A program made the translations under genes and the position numbers. Shown here one piece after another: positions 30,406-39,890 of a DNA stretch of 64,000 bases. Origin of the DNA: Wolbachia endosymbiont of Oedothorax gibbosus (GTDB lineage: Bacteria > Pseudomonadota > Alphaproteobacteria > Rickettsiales > Anaplasmataceae); the NCBI RefSeq assembly GCF_936270435.1, contig NZ_OW370567.1:372001-436000 (forward strand), read 5' to 3'. The first letter of the stretch is position 1; the number at the start of each line of letters is the position of its first letter. The notes under the pieces are model-generated. The model worked only from the letters and a program-made list of their open reading frames with translations, was not told where the DNA came from and made no database searches.

Positions 30406-31125
30406 ATGTCCTTTTTAATAGTAGCAAATTGGAAAATGAATGGAATGCGTTCTTCATTTGTTGACTTTATAGGCAAACTTAACAACAAGAGCAACGAAAT
30501 TACCTCTAAATTAGTAATTTGCCCTCCTTTTACGTCATTTCCAAGCAGTATAGAGTTGAACAATAATATTAATATAGGAGCACAGAATTGCCATCATAAA
30601 AAGTTCGGTTCTTACACAGGTGAAATTAGCGCAGAAATGTTAAAAGAACTAGGGTGTACTTACGTAATACTTGGGCATTCTGAAAGGGCCAATGAAAAAG
30701 ATAGTGAAATAAAACTTAAGTCAGAAATAGCAATAGAATCAGGCTTACACCCAATTATCTGTGTAGGTGAAAATTCAGAAGATTACAAAAGTGGAAAAAC
30801 AAAAGAAGTAATAGAATATCAATGCAAAAACCGCTTGCCAACACACGGTGAATATACCGTAGCATATGAGCCAATATGGGCAATAGGCACAGGTCATGTG
30901 CCAAGTAATGATGCAATTGCTGAGGTAATAAAATTGTGTACTGGTAAAAAACACATTATATATGGTGGTTCAGTCAGTTCAGAAAATATAGAAAATTTGT
31001 TAAATATTTCAAATTTATCAGGAGTTTTAATTGGCAGTGCAAGCTTAGATTTCGATCACTTTTATAAAATTATACAACAAGTTGAAAAAAAGTTTTCTCT
31101 TATTAATTCTAAAATCAGCAACTAA
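30406..31125 (+). CDS. tpiA: Triosephosphate isomerase
   Basis: About 239 residues. It interconverts dihydroxyacetone phosphate and glyceraldehyde 3-phosphate. ATG at 30406 is used in preference to the TTG immediately before it. Catalytic residues are all visible: Asn and Lys in VANWKMN, His in [10 protein letters not shown], and Glu in [12 protein letters not shown]. The phosphate-binding [10 protein letters not shown] is near the C-terminus. Wolbachia uses this enzyme mainly in gluconeogenic direction, an inference from its known metabolism. Intact. Confidence 0.96.
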   Translation: MSFLIVANWKMNGMRSSFVDFIGKLNNKSNEITSKLVICPPFTSFPSSIELNNNINIGAQNCHHKKFGSYTGEISAEMLKELGCTYVILGHSERANEKDSEIKLKSEIAIESGLHPIICVGENSEDYKSGKTKEVIEYQCKNRLPTHGEYTVAYEPIWAIGTGHVPSNDAIAEVIKLCTGKKHIIYGGSVSSENIENLLNISNLSGVLIGSASLDFDHFYKIIQQVEKKFSLINSKISN

Positions 31126-31183
31126 GAATCCTATGCATCATTTCAGTGTCAAGTGCACGAACATCTAGTATAGCTAAAGTAAT

Positions 31184-32312
31184 CTAGAAAATTAACGATA
31201 TTTTATTCCCCGGTGAACGCTCTATTTTGTTTTCCAACTCCAGTTCCAAAAGAGCCATTAGAGCTATGTTGGTAGAAAGTCCGCTTGCTAATATAAGTTC
31301 ATCTATATCAACAGGTACAGAGTTAATATGATCAACTATAACCGATTTTGCCTGTTGTAATTTTTCTTGTTTTTGGTTAACAAAATGGTGCTCAACATCA
31401 AATAGGTTTTTTTGCTGCGGAGGTAAACTAAACCTAATACTCTCTATTATGTCATCAGCGGATTCGATAAGCTTAGCACCGTTTTTAATTAAATAATTAC
31501 TACCACTACAGCGTGAATCTAAAGGGAAACCAGAAACTGCAAACACCTCTCTCCCTTGATTTAAAGCAAAATCTGCTGTTATTAGAGAGCCAGAACGTTT
31601 CGATGCTTCAATCACTTGTTATTAGAGAGCCAGAACGTTTCGATGCTTCAATCACTGCAACACCCAGCGATAGACCAGATATAATTCGATTCCTCTGAGG
31701 AAAATATTGAGGCTTTGGTTTAGTAGCAAATGGAAGCTCAGTAATTACCAACCCACCGTTCCCAGTGATTTTTTTGTATAGATCAAAATTCTCTTTTGGA
31801 TACACCACATCAATTCCGCTTGCTGTAACAGCAATAGTGGGATGATTTTTGTATATTACACTGTTTGCTGCAGTATCGATTCCTTTTGCAAGTCCAGAAA
31901 CAATAACAAAACCAGCTTCGCTTAAATCAAGTGCCAACTTATTGGCAAAATTTCTTCCATTCATTGAAGAGTTACGCCCACCGATTATTGCAATTATCTC
32001 ACGGCTTAATAATGATATATCACCAAGTGCAGTTATTACAGGAGGACAATTAGAGATATTTCTTAAAAGATCAGGGTAATCTGGATCACATGCTGGTATA
32101 ATTTTAGCTCCAATTCTTTCTGCATTATTGATTTCTTCTCGTGCATCTTGAATGCCATACACCTTATTATTAGCCACCTTATTGAGATATTTCAACACCT
32201 CATCTAGTGATCCATGTGTTTTTAGTATACTAAAAAACTTTATTGGTCCTATAGTTCTAGCCAAGCTTAACCATACTTCTAATTCTTTGTTGTTCAATTT
32301 ATTTATCTTCAT
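31184..32312 (-). pseudogene. dprA: DNA processing protein DprA, frameshifted by a 40-bp tandem duplication
   Basis: DprA binds single-stranded DNA and loads RecA during natural transformation. The 5' part (32312-31608) carries the Rossmann core: IAIIGGRNSSMNGRNFANKL, IVSGLAKGIDTAAN, VTASGIDVVYPKEN and PQRNRIISGLSLGVAVIEAS. At that point 40 bp are exactly repeated (31577-31616, 31617-31656). Because 40 is not a multiple of three, the frame ends at GSLITSD. The 3' part (31615-31184) resumes SLITADFALNQGREVFAVSG and the C-terminal winged-helix region. Removing one unit restores a protein of about 362 residues. It is recorded as a pseudogene, but precise loss of one copy could revert it. Confidence 0.9.
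31577..31656. repeat. Exact 40-bp tandem duplication in dprA
   Basis: 31577-31616 and 31617-31656 are identical, unit starting TGTTATTAGAGAGCCAGAAC. The flanking bases differ (C versus T before, T versus G after), so the unit length is exactly 40. This is the only cause of the dprA frameshift. Confidence 0.97.
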
Positions 32313-32373
32313 AAAAGGCTTGAATTTCTTATCAATTTAGTGTACCCAAGATAATGCAAATATACAGTGTTTT

Positions 32374-32748
32374 ATGACGCATTTTGTTACAGATAAATGC
32401 ATAAAATGTAAATATACGGACTGTGTGGAAGTATGTCCCGTTGACTGCTTCTATGAAGGTAAAAACATGCTCGTGATTAACCCAGATGAATGTATTGATT
32501 GCGGAGTGTGCATACCTGAGTGTCCAGTGGATGCAATTGTAACTGATGATTCCATAAAAGATATTTTAGAACTAGATGAAAAGTTGCTGAGCAGCGAACA
32601 AAAAACTTTCAAGTTATTTTACAACATAAACGTAGAATACTCACAAAAATGGCCAAATATCACAGCTAAGAAGCAACCCCTCTATACCGCAGAAGAGTAT
32701 AAGGAAAAAAAGGATAAAACAGCTTATTTTGATGAAAATTTAGAATAA
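32374..32748 (+). CDS. fdxA: Seven-iron (3Fe-4S + 4Fe-4S) ferredoxin
   Basis: 124 residues. An electron carrier with two cluster motifs: [18 protein letters not shown] supplies the first and [16 protein letters not shown] the second. The spacing in the first motif is that of the FdxA type, with a 3Fe-4S cluster. A C-terminal extension of about 60 residues ([16 protein letters not shown]) is also typical of the alphaproteobacterial FdxA family. It is divergent from dprA and intact. The electron partner is not indicated. Confidence 0.93.
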   Translation: MTHFVTDKCIKCKYTDCVEVCPVDCFYEGKNMLVINPDECIDCGVCIPECPVDAIVTDDSIKDILELDEKLLSSEQKTFKLFYNINVEYSQKWPNITAKKQPLYTAEEYKEKKDKTAYFDENLE

Positions 32749-32968
32749 TACTGCTGAAGGAAAAAGAACTTCTCTTATACCTTATGCTGTATCTAGAGGT
32801 TGCTGGAAATGGTTGTACTGTTCAAGTTCTTAATGGCACATAATACTAAATTAATGCTAATTTATTTGAGAATAGGTTAACCCAAATAGTAATACAAATA
32901 ACCAATTTTACTATTATTTAATTGCCAACTAATATAGTACATCAAATAATCATGTGGAGGGTATAAAA

Positions 32969-34012
32969 ATGGATGTTAAAGTAAAATATGCGGGAATAAC
33001 TAAGCGTGCTGCAGCTTATATAGTTGACAAAATTATATTCCTAGTCTGTTATTCATTATTTTATTTATTAATTTTATTCATATTATCAGGAGAACCCCTT
33101 GCCGATGTTTTTAATTATGTCTTTCCTGATATTGACACTAGTAGTGACCTTATATCAGAGCGATATGAAATATTAGAAGACTTAGATATATTATTGGGAG
33201 ATTTAGTATATATAGCATTGGAAGTATTAATGATAACAAGACTTGGTTGGACTCCAGGAAAGTTGCTACTTGGTATATACATAAAAGATGCAAACACGCT
33301 TAAAAACGCTGCTTTAATGCAAGTAGTGATGAGAAGCACTCTCAAGGCACTTTTGTGGGTACCCACCTACATTTCTGAGTGGTTTTTTATTTTACCAATA
33401 TTGATTCTAATGTTTGCAGTGTTTGATAAGCGCAAGCAGCTTTTCTACGACAAAATTACAAAAACAGTAGTAATGGATTATAGGTCTGAAGCATGCTACC
33501 CAAGATTAAACTATGTATATGTGGGAATAACTAGGCGTGTGTTAGCGCATATTATTGACAGTCTTATTATTAAGGGAATTCCTTTAGTCTGTTTGATTCT
33601 TGTAAGAGTGGTTTTTCACATTGCTAGACCTAAATTATTAATTATACGTATTTGCTTATCTTTTTTGCTATCGATAGTATTCGGAGTATTCATGATAAGA
33701 AGATTTGGTGGTACTCCAGGACAATTGTTATGCGGTATTAATATAAAAGATGCAAATACACTTGAAAATGTTACTCTAGTGCAAGCAATAATTAGGCATA
33801 TTTCATTTGAAATTATTTGCTTCCCCATATTCATCACGAGAAGGAAATTTTTTGATAAGTATACCTCTGAATGGTGGTTTGATCCTTTGTTAGGCTTAAT
33901 CTTTATGACCACAATACTAATTTTCATATGTGCAATATTTGACCAACGCAAGCAGTTTCTTCATGATAAAATTGCAAAGACAGTGGTAGTAGATTATAAA
34001 CCTTCAAACTAA
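32969..34012 (+). CDS. Membrane protein with two tandem RDD domains
   Basis: About 347 residues, starting at ATG 32969 because GGAGG at 32956-32960 is correctly spaced (the upstream GTG at 32954 is not). The protein is an internal duplication. Residues about 1-170 and 171-347 each run: YAGITKRAAAYIVD or YVGITRRVLAHIID (the Arg/Asp pattern naming the family), several hydrophobic helices, TPGKLLLGIYIKDANTL or TPGQLLCGINIKDANTL, then FDKRKQLFYDKITKTVVMDY or FDQRKQFLHDKIAKTVVVDY. RDD proteins are inner-membrane proteins of unclear role; some act in ion transport, but no specific substrate can be claimed here. Confidence 0.85.
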   Translation: MDVKVKYAGITKRAAAYIVDKIIFLVCYSLFYLLILFILSGEPLADVFNYVFPDIDTSSDLISERYEILEDLDILLGDLVYIALEVLMITRLGWTPGKLLLGIYIKDANTLKNAALMQVVMRSTLKALLWVPTYISEWFFILPILILMFAVFDKRKQLFYDKITKTVVMDYRSEACYPRLNYVYVGITRRVLAHIIDSLIIKGIPLVCLILVRVVFHIARPKLLIIRICLSFLLSIVFGVFMIRRFGGTPGQLLCGINIKDANTLENVTLVQAIIRHISFEIICFPIFITRRKFFDKYTSEWWFDPLLGLIFMTTILIFICAIFDQRKQFLHDKIAKTVVVDYKPSN

Positions 34013-34078
34013 CTTTCCCTTCTGTTTACAAGGTTCATATATGTAGTTATAATTAATAAGGTTCTTCTAAGAGTGCCC

Positions 34079-35059
34079 ATGATTCCAACTATAGCAATTT
34101 TAAGTGGTGGATTTTCTTGTGAGAGAGAAATATCACTTATGAGTGGAAAAGCAGTAAAGAAGGCGCTTGATAGCCTTTCATATAATGCAATAGAAATAGA
34201 TGTTGACAGCAACATTGCTGAAAAGCTTAAAAAAATTAATCCGGGCCTTGCTTTTATCGCTTTGCATGGACCTTATGGTGAAGATGGCTGCATTCAAGGT
34301 TTATTGGAAATCTTAGGTATAAAATATACACACTCAGGAGTTATGGCTTCGGCTGTTGCTATGAATAAAGTGATGTCAAAGCATATATTTCGATCCCTTA
34401 GTATTGATACTCCAAAAGGTTATGTAATTAGCCGAGAAGATGTACTAAAAAATAATATTAAAATCGATCATCCGTACGTCTTAAAACCAATTAATGAAGG
34501 CTCTAGCATCGGAGTGCACATAATTTTCTCCCATGAGGATTATTTAAAACTAAAAGATGATAATATCATATTTGATATCATTCCAGCACGTGACCAGGCA
34601 GTATCTGGCTACTTGGATGACAAGGAAGGAGCTACTTCTATGACAAGAGATTTGATGATCGTAGAAGAATACATACCGGGCATAGAGTTACATACTGCTG
34701 TATTGCTAGATGAAGCAATTGGCACTATGGAAATACGACCAAAAAATAAATTCTATGATTATGAAGCAAAGTATACAGATGGATTTGCAGAACATATATT
34801 TCCTGCTGAAATTCCTGACAATATATATAAAATGACCTTGGAACATGCACTGAAAGTTCATCAATTTTTAGGATGCAAAACTATTTCCCGCTCAGATTTC
34901 CGTTATAATCCTAAAAACAACACTTTAAAAATGCTTGAGATTAATACACATCCTGGCTTTACTGAGTTATCATTAGTGCCAGAAATTGCAAAATTGGCAA
35001 AAGGAATCAATTTCAATGAATTAGTTAAAATTATTATTGAAGCAGCACAAAAATATTAG
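34079..35059 (+). CDS. ddl: D-alanine--D-alanine ligase
   Basis: About 326 residues. This ATP-grasp enzyme joins two D-Ala for the peptidoglycan precursor. ATG at 34079 is preferred to GTG 34073. Visible: ILSGGFSCEREISLMSGKAV (N-terminal substrate region), LHGPYGEDGCIQGLLEILG, YTHSGVMASAVAMNK, KPINEGSSIGV (glycine-rich ATP loop) and the metal-binding MLEINTHPGFTELSL. It lies 11 bp ahead of ftsQ, an arrangement common in the division/cell-wall cluster. It supports the idea that lipid II is still made in this lineage. Confidence 0.95.
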   Translation: MIPTIAILSGGFSCEREISLMSGKAVKKALDSLSYNAIEIDVDSNIAEKLKKINPGLAFIALHGPYGEDGCIQGLLEILGIKYTHSGVMASAVAMNKVMSKHIFRSLSIDTPKGYVISREDVLKNNIKIDHPYVLKPINEGSSIGVHIIFSHEDYLKLKDDNIIFDIIPARDQAVSGYLDDKEGATSMTRDLMIVEEYIPGIELHTAVLLDEAIGTMEIRPKNKFYDYEAKYTDGFAEHIFPAEIPDNIYKMTLEHALKVHQFLGCKTISRSDFRYNPKNNTLKMLEINTHPGFTELSLVPEIAKLAKGINFNELVKIIIEAAQKY

Positions 35060-35070
35060 GGATTTAAGTC

Positions 35071-35829
35071 ATGTTGAGCAATGTTACTAGAAGCCAAAGG
35101 AGTTTTTTGCGTAAGTGTGCCTTAGTTATTATCACAGCACTTTTTCTTACGCTAATACTCTACAGCTCACTTGATAAAATAATAAATCGATTTAATTACT
35201 ACTTTACTTGGTGTAATGAGTGCCTATCCAGTTTATTACTCAGCAATGGATTTTCAATCGATGAAGTAGTCGTGAGCGGCAACAAATTTACAAACAAAAA
35301 GGACATTCTAAGTTTGGTAGATAGAACGCAACCTATCCTGTATATATTACTCTCAAAACTTGCTGGTAACATACAATCCGTAAGCAGATGGATAAAATAC
35401 GTAAGAGTTCACAGAATTTTACCCAATACTCTACTCATTAATATAGATGAGCATAAACCGTTCGCTCTCTGGAAAGATAATAACAAAACTTCGGTAATTG
35501 ATTTCGAAGGCAAAGTGATCGTAGATGACTATCCAGTAGATGATCTTGTTGTGATTACAGGACAAAACTCGTTATCAAACCTAGAATTTGTTAGAGATGT
35601 GTTAGAGAGTAAAACTCAATTGAGTGACCACATTTCTTCTTTTGCTTATATAGGGAACAGAAGATGGAATATCATACTTGATAACGATTCCACAGTGAAA
35701 CTGCCTGAAGATAACCCTTATAGTGCATGGGACTATTTAAACCACTTGCAAAATACAACTGATTTTACTTTCAGCAATTGGAGTATTATTGATATGCGTA
35801 TTACTGATAAAATTTTTGTGAAGAGGTGA
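35071..35829 (+). CDS. ftsQ: Cell division protein FtsQ
   Basis: 252 residues. A bitopic inner-membrane protein of the divisome. A short cytoplasmic N-terminus is followed by one membrane helix (CALVIITALFLTLILYSS) and a POTRA domain with FSIDEVVVSGNKFTNKKDIL and YVRVHRILPNTLLINIDEHK. The beta domain contains FALWKDNNKTSVIDFEGKVI. Low sequence conservation is normal for FtsQ; position directly behind ddl strengthens the call. Intact. Confidence 0.9.
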   Translation: MLSNVTRSQRSFLRKCALVIITALFLTLILYSSLDKIINRFNYYFTWCNECLSSLLLSNGFSIDEVVVSGNKFTNKKDILSLVDRTQPILYILLSKLAGNIQSVSRWIKYVRVHRILPNTLLINIDEHKPFALWKDNNKTSVIDFEGKVIVDDYPVDDLVVITGQNSLSNLEFVRDVLESKTQLSDHISSFAYIGNRRWNIILDNDSTVKLPEDNPYSAWDYLNHLQNTTDFTFSNWSIIDMRITDKIFVKR

Positions 35830-35834
35830 TCTGC

Positions 35835-35930
35835 TGTCATCCAATTCTTGTTATGCAAACACGAACATTGTAATATGGTACAATGTTGCATAGTAGACGA
35901 TGTCATGCAAGTACTGGAATGACAAGAACT
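35835..35930. repeat. Dispersed intergenic repeat, related to 29.28 kb
   Basis: Sequence around CGAACATTGTAATATGG and GACGATGTCAT resembles, in reverse, 29281-29325. It ends in a GTCATTCC-type palindrome half. Non-coding. Confidence 0.45.
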
Positions 35931-36035
35931 CCTAGCCAAACTACAATTTGTGGATAGTTTGCTAGCTATAGAAGTTCTAATGATATCAAGAAAAAATAAA
36001 CAGCTATTATTTTTTTAGTAATTAAGTAAAATAGA

Positions 36036-37460
36036 GTGAAAGATTGCGAGGAAATTTTGAAAAATAAGATAAAAAAGATAGTCATTTCAGGAAAGGAAGT
36101 GTGGCCAATCATCGAAGGTGGTAAAGGCATTGCAATTAGTGATGGAAGATCAAGCGGAGCATTTGCTGCAGCAGATGCTGTGGGTACATTTTCTGGTGCA
36201 AATGCTAAGCTTATTGATGATAACGGCGAGTTAGTGCCACTGATTTATAAAGGCAAAACAAGAAATGAAAAGCATAATGAATTAATTGAGTATAGTATTA
36301 AAGCTGGAATCAGTCAGGCAAAAATAGCGAATGAAATATCAAAAGGCCGTGGAAGAGTACACATGAATGTGCTTTGGGAAATGGGAGCAGCAGAACGCGT
36401 GCTTCATGGCATATTAGAAAAAGCAAAAGGCTTAGTTCATGGTATTACCTGCGGTGCTGGTATGCCTTACAGACTTGGAGAAATTGCAACTAAATATCAG
36501 GTTTATTATTACCCTATTATCTCATCGGCGCGTGCTTTTAAAGCGTTATGGAAGCGTGCTTACCAAAGAATATCTTCCTATTTGCTTGGTGGAATAGTGT
36601 ATGAAGATCCATGGCTTGCTGGAGGGCACAATGGACTCAGTAATAGTGAGGACCCAGAGCTACCACAGGCTCCATTTGAAAGAGTTGCAGAGCTTAGATC
36701 TTTCATGAACGAGATCGGTCTTTCAGAAACACCAATTGTTATGGCAGGAGGAGTGTGGCATTTGAAAGATTGGGAAAATTGGTTTGACAATCTGCAAATT
36801 GGACCAATAGCTTTTCAGTTTGGCACTCGTCCACTTCTGACGAAAGAAAGCCCAATTTCTGCAGAGTGGAAAAAGAAGCTACTTACTTTAGAAGAAGGTG
36901 ATGTATTTTTAAATAAATTCAGTCCAACAGGGTTTTACTCATCTGCAGTAAAAAATAACTTCATACGTGAGTTGCAGGAACGGAATTTACGTCAAATAAA
37001 ATTTTCAGAAAATGCCAGCGAAGAATTTAATAATGAATTTGCAATGGGTAGCAGAGGTAGGAAGATTTACCTTACTGCAAAAGACAAAGAGCTGGCAAAT
37101 ACATGGACTAAAGCAGGGTATACAGAAGCAATGAAAACTCCAGGTACAACTGTTATTTTTGTGACACCAGATAAATTTAAACAAATAAGAGAAGATCAAA
37201 TCAATTGTATGGGATGTTTGAGCCATTGTTTGTTTAGCAATTGGAAAGATCATGGTGACCACTCAACGGGTCGAAAGCCAGATCCACGTAGTTTTTGCAT
37301 ACAAAAAACACTGCAAAACGTTATACACGATGGTGATATTGAGAACGAACTTATGTTTTCCGGGCACAATGTGTACAAATTTAAGCAAGATCTGTTTTAT
37401 GAGAATGGCTACATACCGACAGTAAAAGAACTGGTGGAAAGGATATTAACTGGGTATTAG
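36036..37460 (+). CDS. Nitronate monooxygenase-like flavin enzyme
   Basis: About 474 residues from GTG 36036; a TTG at 36057 with GAGG before it is an alternative start. The TIM-barrel FMN family (2-nitropropane dioxygenase/enoyl-reductase type) is suggested by GRGRVHMNVLWEMGAAERVL, GLVHGITCGAGMPYRLGEIA, PIVMAGGVWHLKDW and IAFQFGTRPLLT. A cysteine pair region CMGCLSHCLFSNW near residue 395 and a CIQKTLQ segment extend beyond the typical enzyme. The family oxidises nitronates or reduces enoyl thioesters; which applies here cannot be told. Intact. Confidence 0.75.
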   Translation: MKDCEEILKNKIKKIVISGKEVWPIIEGGKGIAISDGRSSGAFAAADAVGTFSGANAKLIDDNGELVPLIYKGKTRNEKHNELIEYSIKAGISQAKIANEISKGRGRVHMNVLWEMGAAERVLHGILEKAKGLVHGITCGAGMPYRLGEIATKYQVYYYPIISSARAFKALWKRAYQRISSYLLGGIVYEDPWLAGGHNGLSNSEDPELPQAPFERVAELRSFMNEIGLSETPIVMAGGVWHLKDWENWFDNLQIGPIAFQFGTRPLLTKESPISAEWKKKLLTLEEGDVFLNKFSPTGFYSSAVKNNFIRELQERNLRQIKFSENASEEFNNEFAMGSRGRKIYLTAKDKELANTWTKAGYTEAMKTPGTTVIFVTPDKFKQIREDQINCMGCLSHCLFSNWKDHGDHSTGRKPDPRSFCIQKTLQNVIHDGDIENELMFSGHNVYKFKQDLFYENGYIPTVKELVERILTGY

Positions 37461-37540
37461 GTTATGGTTGAATTGACAAGAAGATGTTACTTTGTTATAA
37501 TAAGTATTTGTTAATTTAATCTTAATGCAAGAGGGTATTT

Positions 37541-38420
37541 ATGGCAGCAAGTGATAGTATTTTAAAAAGGTATGCGTTAGCCTATATAAAGAAATCTGGT
37601 AGTAACACTAATGTTAAAGAGTTTTTGCAGCGTTGTAATGCGCTAGGCATCTCGGATTGGAGTGAGGATAACTTTAAAAGTGCGTATGAAGGATTTACAT
37701 GTAATAGACGCAATACAGAAAGCAGAAATGATCAACATAATGCAGGGAATAACGGGCAACCTACAGGGCCTCAGGGTACATACGTACCTGTACACAATGA
37801 TAGAGGTTTAGATTTTTGGGATTATTTGCTATTACAATGTTGTATCGATTCTTTATTTGGTGGGCGTGGTCACACTACTAATGTAACGAATATTAACTAC
37901 GGTAATAACGAAAGCAGAGGAGATAAGAAAAAAGACTCGGAAGACAGTAGAAAGCTATTAGCTTTAGGTATAGCAGTTGCAGTTGTGTGTGTTGCTTTCC
38001 ATGTTGGTATGTGTTTTTGGTACAACAGCAGCAAAAAAACGTCTAGAAAAGAAGAAAAAATAGATTATCTTGATAATAAACTTAAAACGTTCAGAAATAT
38101 AGAATTTGCGGTTGGCGCTGTTTCTTTGGCAGCTTTGGTAGCTTGTGCTGTTTACCCAGTCTTACCAGTGTGGGGTTTAGTTATCCTTGGCGTTAACTCT
38201 CTCATATGTTTTGCTGGTGGTTTAGCTTTTCATATGAAGCATGAGAAAGAATTAGAGGATATCGATGAAGCTAAAAAAGCAGTAGAAGACTATAAACAAA
38301 GATCTGGGCATGGTTCTGGAGATTCTTCTCATCGTGAACCACCTCCTTCTTATTTTTCTCAAGATCCTAATGCGGGTACTTATCCAACTGCTCCTTCTTA
38401 TAGTAGATTTTATAATTCTA
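37541..38420 (+). pseudogene. Hypothetical two-helix membrane protein, last codons displaced by IS5
   Basis: A protein of about 293 native residues up to the insertion, not recognised. RBS-like GAGGG precedes ATG 37541. The N-terminal 130 residues are polar, with an Asn/Gly/Gln-rich linker and a CC pair (LLLQCCIDSLFGG). Two hydrophobic stretches follow: ALGIAVAVVCVAFHVGMCFW and VGAVSLAALVACAVYPVLPV with more hydrophobic residues after it. A Pro/Ser/Tyr-rich tail ends the protein. The IS5 at 38421 supplies an alternative end (SKNLFIISKK). Deleting the IS5 plus one CTA restores a short native tail, NTTGQKFGNNFVS, with stop at 39327. The lesion removes only about 13 residues, so the product may still function. 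Confidence 0.65.
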
Positions 38421-39283
38421 AGAACCTGTTCATAATCTCAAAAAAGTGATAAACTATGAGATGATGTATATGAATAAGGATATATGAGAAATTTATACCC
38501 AAGTGACATAAGTCGAGAACAATTTGAAAAAATCAGATCAATTCTGGAGAGTAGTAGGAAGAAAACAAAACCAAGAAAACTTGATTTGTATGATGTATTT
38601 TGTGCAGTGCTGTACGTCCTAAAAAGTGCCTGTCAGTGGAGAATGCTGCCAAAAGATTTTCCAAAATGGCGAAGTTGTTACGAATATTTTAAAAAATGGA
38701 GTGAAAAACCAAGCGAAGATACAGAAAGTACTTTGGAGCGTGTATTAAAAAAAATTAGTTGGAGAGACACGTATCAGCAATGGTCGGAAAGAAAGAACTA
38801 GTTTTTGTATAATTGATGCTCAGAGCGTAAAAAATGCAGATACTGCTGAAAATAAGGGCTACGATGCAGGTAAAAAAATTTCAGGAATAAAGCGCCATAT
38901 TGCAGTAGATACACAAGGTTTACCACACGCGATTTATGTAACAACGGCAGAAGCAACCGACCGCAGCAGTGCCATGAAAATGGTCGAAAATGCTAAAGAA
39001 AAACTCTCTGAAGTTAAAAATATACTTGTTGATGCAGGCTACACTGGAGAAAATTTTGCAACACAAATAAAAGCAACTATTGGTTCGACGGTCGAAGTAA
39101 TAAAGCGAAGTGAATTACACACCTTTGTTGTACTGCCAAAGAGATGGGTTGTTGAGCGCTCTTTTGCTTGGTTGGAAAAATGTAGGCGTTTGTGGAAAAA
39201 TTGCGAGCGGAAACTCAACACTAGCTTACAAATGGTCGTTCTTGCTTTCACTTCTTTACTCCTTAAAAGATTATGAACAGGTT
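38421..39283 (+). mobile_element. IS5-family element (AGAACCTG type), copy 1
   Basis: Ends are AGAACCTGTTCATAATCT and its near-complement, with CTA at 38418-38420 and 39284-39286 as target duplication (TNA pattern). Two more copies of this type are at 41041-42873 and 46824-47684. It is inserted near the end of the 37.5-kb gene. Confidence 0.9.
38484..39276 (+). CDS. IS5-family transposase, two frames
   Basis: The first frame (38484-38801) reads YPSDISREQFEKIRSILESS, the helix-turn-helix part ending QQWSERKN. The second continues SFCIIDAQSVKN (first Asp), GIKRHIAVDTQGLPHAI, NILVDAGYTGENFA (second Asp) and [20 protein letters not shown] (Glu), ending at 39276. The split lies in the same place in the copy at 46.8-47.7 kb, so a programmed frameshift is plausible. 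The required shift is +1 (or -2), less usual than -1, so decay in a common ancestor is the alternative. Confidence 0.7.
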
Positions 39284-39341
39284 CTAATACAACAGGGCAA
39301 AAATTTGGAAATAATTTTGTAAGCTAAATACCAAGCACAAG

Positions 39342-39367
39342 ATATACCGCCGCGGGCGGCGGTATAT
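39342..39367. repeat. GC-rich perfect hairpin
   Basis: ATATACCGCCG pairs with CGGCGGTATAT around a four-base loop CGGG, an 11-bp perfect stem in AT-rich DNA, 15 bp after the restored stop at 39327. It has no T-run. Its core resembles the palindrome at 3311-3356, so a repeat element is more likely than a terminator. Confidence 0.6.
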
Positions 39368-39458
39368 GACATTGCCAGTACCTAAATACTTTGGTACGGA
39401 CAATACAACGTAATATAGGCATAAAACCCCCTATATGGAAAAGATTCAGAAAAAATGT

Positions 39459-39890
39459 GTATCCGTTCAGCAGAGTGGTTTAAGAAACAATAGATAGGAG
39501 ATTTTGGAAAGCCCCTTTGTTTCCATGTTAAGTATAATGAAATTATCCGTTCGAGGAATGTGTTTCCTCGCTGTGATTGTGTAAAATATGAGTTTTTACG
39601 GTAAATGACATAGTGTCGTATCTGTTGTTCAGCGTGTCAATGGAATGTTTTCTGAATCATTCAAAAAATTCCACATCATTCTTTCAGATTTCAAAATATT
39701 TTTGGCAACTCGAGAAGCTCCTATTGCTTCAGGTAGGTAAAATATCTCCTTCAAGTAATACCTTGTACGTTTTCGCAATTTTCTGGCACATCTGGCAAAT
39801 CTAAAAACATCTATCTCATTTTTTAACAGAGCTTTTTTCAGTGCAAACAACTCAGCAGCAACATTTCTTAACCAGAACTTTAACTTCAAT
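39459..39890 (-). mobile_element. IS66-family right-end fragment
   Basis: It begins with the terminal repeat GTATCCGTTCAGCAGAGTGG and, read on the minus strand, ends the IS66 transposase. The C-terminal part (ELFALKKALLKNEIDVFRF) is at 39629-39889. It carries the same small deletion after SENIPLT as the copy at 23.3 kb. It is cut at 39890 by an IS5 whose other side is unrelated, implying a rearrangement. Confidence 0.8.

Noticed and set aside
31608..31620. Programmed frameshift in dprA.
   Set aside because: The break coincides exactly with a 40-bp tandem duplication and no slippery sequence is needed to explain it.
39342..39367. Rho-independent terminator.
   Set aside because: The stem is strong but no T-run follows, and its core is shared with a palindrome at 3.3 kb.
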